Part shown: positions 59,353 through 64,000 of the stretch, piece by piece
Layout of the letters: each line of letters opens with the position of its first letter
Numbering within the stretch: position 1 is the stretch's first letter
Origin: Mesobacillus subterraneus
GTDB lineage: Bacteria > Bacillota > Bacilli > Bacillales > Cytobacillaceae
Assembly (NCBI RefSeq): GCF_003937825.1
Contig: NZ_RSFW01000019.1
Coordinates: 124,001-188,000 of the forward strand
Direction: 5' to 3'
Length of the DNA: 64,000 nt
Position numbers and translations under genes: made by a program
Notes under the pieces: model-generated
Seen by the model: the letters and a program-made list of their open reading frames with translations, nothing else
Databases searched by the model: none
What the model was told of the DNA's origin: nothing

Positions 59353-60600
59353 TTATTCCACAATGGACGTACTGAATCTTATGTGGAAGGTGGTTCCATT
59401 TCCGGGCTGGCTTTTTATTTCTACCTTTCCTTTCATAGCCCGTATGATGCTGAAGGTGACCATCATGCCAAGGCCTGTTCCCTGCTGGCCTTTTGTTGTG
59501 TAATATGGTTCACCTAGACGTGCGACCTGCTCTTCTGTCATGCCGACACCTGTATCTTTTACAACGATATGTGCCACATTGCCAGTAAGGAAGGTTTGTA
59601 CAGTGAGTTCTCCGCCGCTTGGCATCGCTTCAAGTGCGTTTTTGATGAGATTGATGAAACCCTGCTGGAATTTGGAGCGTTCACCGGAGATGAGCAACCC
59701 ATGTGTGAACCTTTTCCTGACCTCCACTCCATTCAGGTTAGCCAGGGGATTGAGAATATTGATCACCTGAGTTAGTTCCTTTTCAATGTCAATGTCCTCT
59801 ACCTTTTCAAAAGCAGGTCTTGCAAAGGTAAGGTAATCATTGATAACCTCTTCTGCTCGATCAAGTTCCTGGACCGCGATGTCTATAAATTCCTTTTTCT
59901 TGTTTTCAGGGTAGGATTGTTCTCTAAGCAACTGCAGGAAGCCTTTTACCGTCGTAAGCGGATTTCGGATTTCATGGGAAATCGCTGCGCTTAGATGGCT
60001 GACAGCCTCAATCTTATCCGCCTTAGCCAGCCTTTGCCGAATGATCACAGTCTGCCTGATCGTTTCGATTGTGTAGCTAACCAATCCTGCTGTTAAAGCC
60101 GGGATCAAGATAAAGCTTACCCATGCTTCTGTATGCGAAATCGGGACATTCACGACCGCAACCAATTGGATTAGTACCAGGGAGGTCATGACTGTAAGAA
60201 TAACGGATACACCTACTCTCTGATTCAAAGAAAGCCTGTTGAACCATGGATGCATCCTTTTCAGGAGAAAAGCAAGGATAATGAAAACGATCACGGACAC
60301 CCAGAAGCCATCGTTGATCCCCATAAAGCCGCGCATAATCAGAGTCAGCACTGCCAGCAAGAAACTGTGCCCGGTATAAAGGCTTCCCAGAATCATAGGA
60401 ACCTGACGCAGATCGAACCAAATACCATCCTGGACTTCGATTGTAAAAACATAACAAGTAAAAATCGCTAAAATAAAATAATATAATTGCAGCCTATCCT
60501 GCTTGTCTTCCTTCGCTTGCCTTTCGACTATAAGCTGAGTAAAAAACAGCAAGACAAGCAAAAGCGAAAGATTCATTAATAAGTGTTTTGTAATTTCCAC
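59353..60600 (-). CDS. KinB-like sensor histidine kinase
   Basis: 415 residues from GTG 60598-60600 (GGTGG site); the longer frame to 60657 has no ribosome site and KinB itself starts with an M-E-I-like sequence. Six membrane helices of the 5TMR-LYT type in the first 170 residues, a HisKA domain with the phospho-histidine in AAISHEIRNPLTTVKGF, and an ATPase with N box NLIKNALEAM, G1 DTGVGM and G2 GTGLGM. Likely feeds the sporulation phosphorelay (Spo0F), as KinB does. No response regulator gene is adjacent, which fits. Confidence 0.88.
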   Translation of the reverse strand: MEITKHLLMNLSLLLVLLFFTQLIVERQAKEDKQDRLQLYYFILAIFTCYVFTIEVQDGIWFDLRQVPMILGSLYTGHSFLLAVLTLIMRGFMGINDGFWVSVIVFIILAFLLKRMHPWFNRLSLNQRVGVSVILTVMTSLVLIQLVAVVNVPISHTEAWVSFILIPALTAGLVSYTIETIRQTVIIRQRLAKADKIEAVSHLSAAISHEIRNPLTTVKGFLQLLREQSYPENKKKEFIDIAVQELDRAEEVINDYLTFARPAFEKVEDIDIEKELTQVINILNPLANLNGVEVRKRFTHGLLISGERSKFQQGFINLIKNALEAMPSGGELTVQTFLTGNVAHIVVKDTGVGMTEEQVARLGEPYYTTKGQQGTGLGMMVTFSIIRAMKGKVEIKSQPGNGTTFHIRFSTSIVE

Positions 60601-60739
60601 TGCAGCACCACCATATGTATTCATTAAAATACTAATATAATCCAATCTTAAGCGCAAATATTATTAGCGAACCTCTATCCAACAACTCAATTTTTCTTTA
60701 TATTGGAAATAATAGAGGAATTCATTGGAGGTGTATTGT

Positions 60740-60907
60740 ATGATGCTCTGGGTTATCGTTATTTTACTGGTACTCATTATGTTGGATGTGGTCAGGCTTC
60801 ATAAGAAGGTAGATCGATTAACAGAATTCTTAAACCCGCAAATTCCCCCGACCAAGGAGGAAATTGAAAGTATGCTGAATACGGAGAGTACAAGTGTTGA
60901 GAAGTAA
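60740..60907 (+). CDS. 55-residue single-span membrane protein
   Basis: ATG 60740 behind GGAGGTG. One membrane helix (MLWVIVILLVLIMLDVV) followed by a coiled-coil-like polar tail (RLHKKVDRLTEFL ... PTKEEIESML). Its end overlaps the start of the next gene by 14 bases, so they are translated together. No family recognised; pattern like small YtzI/YrzI-type proteins. Confidence 0.65.
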   Translation: MMLWVIVILLVLIMLDVVRLHKKVDRLTEFLNPQIPPTKEEIESMLNTESTSVEK

Positions 60908-61673
60908 ATGGTTTTCGTATGGATTTGTCATTGTGGCCATTCTTGTCTTTTTCATCATTGACCAGATCCAGCACCTGCCGGTGAATAATCTTTTACAGGA
61001 AAAAGGCTTTGAGATACCGGAACCGAAGATTACCATTGATGGACAGGAAATTCCCTTTAAATCCGGACAATTTGACTGGGCAAAAGACGGTACTGGACCA
61101 GTCATCGACCAGGATGAGCCCCCAATCCTGTTTCATGATTTATTGCCAGCAATAGTAAAGCCATTCAGTACATTGGAAATTATCTTCCCTGAAAAAAACA
61201 ATATAGATGATGTCGCCATCCATGAAGCTTTATGGGGGTTGGAAAGGGGTGTTGACTCATTCAATCCCATGTTTTTTAATAGCTATACCTTTAATAATAT
61301 ACCAGGACAACGGACAATGATCATTCGTGCCACTGTGGCTGATGAAGAATTTTATTACACATTTCCAATCATTATTGAAGAGTTGGTTCCCTACCAGGCG
61401 CAGTTAGCAGAAGAAAAAGGGTACTTGGCTGCACTGGAAATCTATCCTCGCGATACTCAGCAGGAGAATTGGGCGCTACAGGAAGTGAATAACCACCATA
61501 TTCATAAAGCTCAATCCGTTCAAGTCAATAATTTGCAGGATGCACAGCAAATGTTTCCGGGGCTCGAAATCTACAGCCTCCCTTACTACGCAATTTTTAA
61601 TCATGAAAAAATTCTTTATCAAGCGAATAATCGCGATGATTTTATGAAATGGATGAAGATTGCGGCACCTTAA
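60894..61673 (+). CDS. Membrane-anchored hypothetical protein
   Basis: 259 residues, GTG start inside the end of the previous gene. One N-terminal helix (FSYGFVIVAILVFFIIDQI), then an outside domain of about 230 residues with PEPKITIDGQEIPFKSGQFDWAKDGTGPV (in part) and many acidic residues. The Pro-x-x-Trp patterns suggest a wall- or ion-sensing domain, but no family is known to me. Divergent from the KinB-like gene. Confidence 0.65.
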   Translation: MLRSKWFSYGFVIVAILVFFIIDQIQHLPVNNLLQEKGFEIPEPKITIDGQEIPFKSGQFDWAKDGTGPVIDQDEPPILFHDLLPAIVKPFSTLEIIFPEKNNIDDVAIHEALWGLERGVDSFNPMFFNSYTFNNIPGQRTMIIRATVADEEFYYTFPIIIEELVPYQAQLAEEKGYLAALEIYPRDTQQENWALQEVNNHHIHKAQSVQVNNLQDAQQMFPGLEIYSLPYYAIFNHEKILYQANNRDDFMKWMKIAAP

Positions 61674-61720
61674 ATGAAGGAATTTCACCTTCCTAGTTTT
61701 ATTGGTTCCCAGGTGATGCA

Positions 61721-61752
61721 AAAATAAAGCAGCTCTCCCAAGAAAGCTGCCG
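61721..61752 (-). terminator. Terminator of zinc-ribbon gene
   Basis: GGCAGCT/AGCTGCT stem then TTATTTTT on the minus strand. Confidence 0.75.
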
Positions 61753-61756
61753 GCAT

Positions 61757-62434
61757 TCAGTCCAATTTCTTTTCAATCAGATTGTGGGTAATTTCGATTT
61801 TTCCTGGCAGCACAAATAAGTACTGAATCAGGTCCTCAAGCAAGTCCATGATTAATTCGGCCATCTCGTCATCCAAATCCATTTCCAGCTCAAGCATCTG
61901 ATGCAGTGCGCCATCGGATGCGAGCAGCGGACTTAGTGAAGAAACCGGTTTTACAAGGTCAATATGTTCAGGCAGGACTTTGAATTGCTGCTCAAGTGTC
62001 AAGCCCCTCCCTTGCTCCGAAAGAAAATGCTTCAGTATATTTTCAATCACCCGTTTGGCCAGTACAGCAGTTGCAGAATTCTCCTTGGATTGATGAACAT
62101 TGACAGCAGACTTGTATGCCCTGACAAGCTCTTCGGGGATCCTCGGCAGCTGCTCGATCTGGTTAAGCGGATGGGTCATCGTCTTCGGGTCATATATGTA
62201 TACGTCAGGGTGTTCTTCCCTTTCCTTCATGATGATGATAAAAGGAGCACTATGTTTGCATGAGGGACAGCTGCTTTCTGTCATCAATCCATGCTTGCTG
62301 CTCTGGTAAGTGGACTTCAAAACAAAGTCGACCTTTTTCCGGCACTCAGGACATACAGCTTTGACACTTTTGGGCACCTTCAAATGTCCAAATTGACTAT
62401 ATGATGTAATCGATCCTGGATAGATTCGCCTCAT
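61757..62434 (-). CDS. Zinc-ribbon protein with DUF4145-like C-terminus
   Basis: 225 residues, ATG behind AGGGGGAT. An N-terminal zinc ribbon with AVCPECRKKV and SSCPSCKHSAPF, then a helical domain (SATAVLAKRVIENILKHFLSEQG, SPLLASDGALHQMLE) like DUF4145, seen in restriction-related and phage-defence genes as well as alone. Function here unknown. Confidence 0.65.
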   Translation of the reverse strand: MRRIYPGSITSYSQFGHLKVPKSVKAVCPECRKKVDFVLKSTYQSSKHGLMTESSCPSCKHSAPFIIIMKEREEHPDVYIYDPKTMTHPLNQIEQLPRIPEELVRAYKSAVNVHQSKENSATAVLAKRVIENILKHFLSEQGRGLTLEQQFKVLPEHIDLVKPVSSLSPLLASDGALHQMLELEMDLDDEMAELIMDLLEDLIQYLFVLPGKIEITHNLIEKKLD

Positions 62435-62546
62435 TGTTCATCCCCCTGAAATTTGCCCGGATTAAAGCTTTGAAATACTGGTAGTATTCGTAGAATAGGA
62501 ATGGATTATCCCTATTTTATATAACCTTAAATGCCCAGTTAAAAAC

Positions 62547-63497
62547 TTATTTTATAAATGCCGCCACCTGTTTGCCGAGAATACCGGCAATCTGTTCAAG
62601 GGCATCAAGACTCGAAATATCGTGCTCGAGCAGCGGAAGGAATAATTGTCTTTGATGTGTGAATTTTTGCTGGATTTCTTCCAGGTATACCCGCTCATTG
62701 GTCCTTCTTAGTTCCATAAAACGTCCATCCGCATCTTCTGGAATGACTTTATTCACCACAATGGAGTTGACGTGAAGCCCATGCTTATGCAACGTATCGA
62801 TTGCTTTCCCTGTCTCCAGGATCGGCAGCCGTTCAGCATTAAGGACGAAAACATACTCTGTTTGTGAGTTATCCAATAAAATTTCCCTTACACGCATAAA
62901 ACGATTTTTCCGTTCATTCAATTTTTCATAGATAGGATCCTCAGCGATTTCCCCATCGTTCATCCATTGGGCATAATTCTCATTCGTCTTTTTCCTGCGT
63001 TCAAGAAGCCCGTCCATCCACACTCCCATCAGCTCAGGAAGTGTTAATAATCTGATTGTATGCCCTGTTGGAGCCGTATCAAAAACGATTGTGTCATAAT
63101 GAGAAATTTCCTCGAGGATCAAAGAGGTAATCCGGTCGAACAAAGCCGCTTCTTCTGCCCCTGGAGAGGAGGCAGCCATATCGATTTGACGGTTGACTTC
63201 GTCAAGCATCGTCGCTTTTACGAGCCCCTTTAAATTCCCCTTTACCCCATTGATATACTTTCTTGATTCTTGTTCAGAATCAATTTCAAGAACATCAAGG
63301 TTTTCAGCAACACTCTGAATTTTACCTCCGCTTAAGTCCTTATGAAATAAATCTCCGGAATTATGGGCAGGGTCGGTTGAAACAAGCAGTACCTTTTTCC
63401 CTTTTTGCGAAAGGAGAAGTGCCATGGCTGCAGAAGTAGTGCTTTTGCCCACTCCGCCCTTCCCTCCGATAAAATAAATCTTTTTTTCCATTAACAT
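62547..63497 (-). CDS. ArsA/GET3-family ATPase
   Basis: 316 residues, ATG behind AGGAGGT. P-loop GGKGGVGKSTTSAAMAL with the deviant Walker A KGGVGKST, switch I DPAHNSGDLF, and TAPTGHTIRLL as switch II. Half the length of tandem ArsA, so it works as a dimer. No arsenite pump or arsR gene is near, and the cory-CC-star gene next to it marks a group distinct from arsenite export. Role unknown, perhaps protein or metal targeting. Confidence 0.88.
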   Translation of the reverse strand: MLMEKKIYFIGGKGGVGKSTTSAAMALLLSQKGKKVLLVSTDPAHNSGDLFHKDLSGGKIQSVAENLDVLEIDSEQESRKYINGVKGNLKGLVKATMLDEVNRQIDMAASSPGAEEAALFDRITSLILEEISHYDTIVFDTAPTGHTIRLLTLPELMGVWMDGLLERRKKTNENYAQWMNDGEIAEDPIYEKLNERKNRFMRVREILLDNSQTEYVFVLNAERLPILETGKAIDTLHKHGLHVNSIVVNKVIPEDADGRFMELRRTNERVYLEEIQQKFTHQRQLFLPLLEHDISSLDALEQIAGILGKQVAAFIK

Positions 63498-63508
63498 GAT
63501 GTTACCTC

Positions 63509-63772
63509 CTAACAGCAGCGGATCCCATCAAGCGGGGATTTCTCCATGCCCGCCCTCAGGTGCCACTCATGGAATCGTTCAATGATGGCCGGATATAACT
63601 CCAGTGTATAATAAAAGGCTGGATTCGGCAGGCCAAGCATTTCCGAGAAACAGAGAAGCATGAACAAATCTTCTTCGTCCCTTAATTCACGGGCAATCTC
63701 AGATTTGTGCGGCAGCCTGAGAATCTCATCATAAACGGCCAGGGCACGTTTGAATTGCTGTATCAAGCTCAT
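63509..63772 (-). CDS. Cory-CC-star protein
   Basis: 87 residues, ATG behind AAAGGAGG. The protein ends in Cys-Cys followed directly by stop (DGIRCC*), with FMLLCFSEMLGLPNPAFYYTLELYP in the middle, the named cory-CC-star pattern. The ArsA-type ATPase begins 11 bases downstream. The terminal cysteines could bind metal or a partner. Confidence 0.85.
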   Translation of the reverse strand: MSLIQQFKRALAVYDEILRLPHKSEIARELRDEEDLFMLLCFSEMLGLPNPAFYYTLELYPAIIERFHEWHLRAGMEKSPLDGIRCC

Positions 63773-63801
63773 GGTGTATCCTCCTTTTTAAAAATGACAA
63801 T

Positions 63802-63823
63802 AGAGACCGGGTGCCCGGCCTCT
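63802..63823 (-). other. GC-rich hairpin between two genes
   Basis: AGAGGCCGGG/CCGGTCTCT hairpin without a T-run, 29 bases upstream of the cory-CC-star start codon. Could be an mRNA processing or stabilising element. Confidence 0.5.
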
Positions 63824-63834
63824 AAATTTTCCAT

Positions 63835-64000
63835 TTACATTTCCTTGCTTAGTGGCGGAGGATTGTTCTTGCTGAATGCTGCAACCGCCTCGAGGATGAT
63901 CCAGAACACAAAGATGAGGATCAGTCCGCCGATTCCGAAAAGAAGCATGTTCATGTCACTGCTTCCATATCCTGACCACTGGAACACGACCTGCTGAATC
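63835..64000 (-). CDS. C-terminal part of a membrane protein (partial)
   Basis: About 54 C-terminal residues: FQWSGYG then a membrane helix (MLLFGIGGLILIFVFWIILE) and a short tail ending PPPLSKEM. The gene enters from the right edge. Its stop is 62 bases before the cory-CC-star gene, so it may be part of the same transcript. Family not recognised. Confidence 0.65.
   Translation of the reverse strand, partial: IQQVVFQWSGYGSSDMNMLLFGIGGLILIFVFWIILEAVAAFSKNNPPPLSKEM

Noticed and set aside
62547-63772. Arsenic resistance operon
   Set aside because: No arsR, arsB, acr3 or arsC nearby and the ATPase is paired with a cory-CC-star gene.
1-64000. CRISPR array, prophage, intact insertion sequence, rRNA or tRNA genes
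   Set aside because: No spaced repeats of CRISPR type, no integrase or transposase frame, and no rRNA or tRNA-like sequence was seen on either strand.

Overview
The window reads as chromosomal DNA of a low-GC, spore-forming Bacillaceae bacterium (Bacillus/Mesobacillus-like). Support comes from strong AGGAGG ribosome sites with many TTG and GTG starts, a T-box, a sigma-B-type promoter, stressosome proteins (RsbR, RsbS, RsbT), Mta, a KinB-like kinase, DUF1657/YetF spore genes and SbcCD. No rRNA, tRNA, CRISPR array, prophage or intact insertion sequence was seen.

Layout. 0-4 kb: YkoT/YkoS-like surface genes and an MFS exporter. 4-9 kb: FtsH paralogue, an RsbR, YkvA, Mta. 9-13 kb: ECF sigma/anti-sigma pair and a nuclease-fused XPD-type helicase. 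13-16 kb: a peptide quorum-sensing cassette (TPR regulator plus a 29-residue pro-peptide) beside a secreted subtilisin. 16-18.5 kb: a four-gene operon joining a CarH-type B12-binding protein to a STAS protein. 18.7-28.5 kb: threonine aldolase, a CBS protein behind a sigma-B promoter, a STAS protein, orphan rsbS-rsbT, a LysM/NlpC endopeptidase and a DUF1657-DUF1657-YetF operon. 28.7-36 kb: radical SAM protein, T-box-controlled second argS, a second ECF sigma/anti-sigma pair, LysE exporter. 36-42.3 kb: a NERD protein behind five 21-bp repeats, then methyltransferases, NUDIX and HIT genes and a second dnaN, several of them interrupted. 42.3-46.5 kb: a thioredoxin-like gene with an in-frame TGA at the first cysteine of its CxxC motif, and selB. 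46.6-64 kb: SOD, M42 peptidase, SbcCD, another RsbR, cold-shock protein, KinB-like kinase, ArsA with a cory-CC-star protein.

Two themes stand out. First, the window suggests a selenocysteine system: SelB lies about 1 kb from a UxxC thioredoxin-like gene carrying a bacterial SECIS-like hairpin at the expected distance. Second, it is rich in general-stress input modules: two RsbR paralogues, two further STAS proteins, RsbS, RsbT and a sigma-B-type promoter. One STAS gene is in an operon with a B12 protein carrying the Wx9EH and ExHxxG motifs of light-sensing B12 proteins. Functions of hypothetical genes and all promoters are inferences from sequence only.
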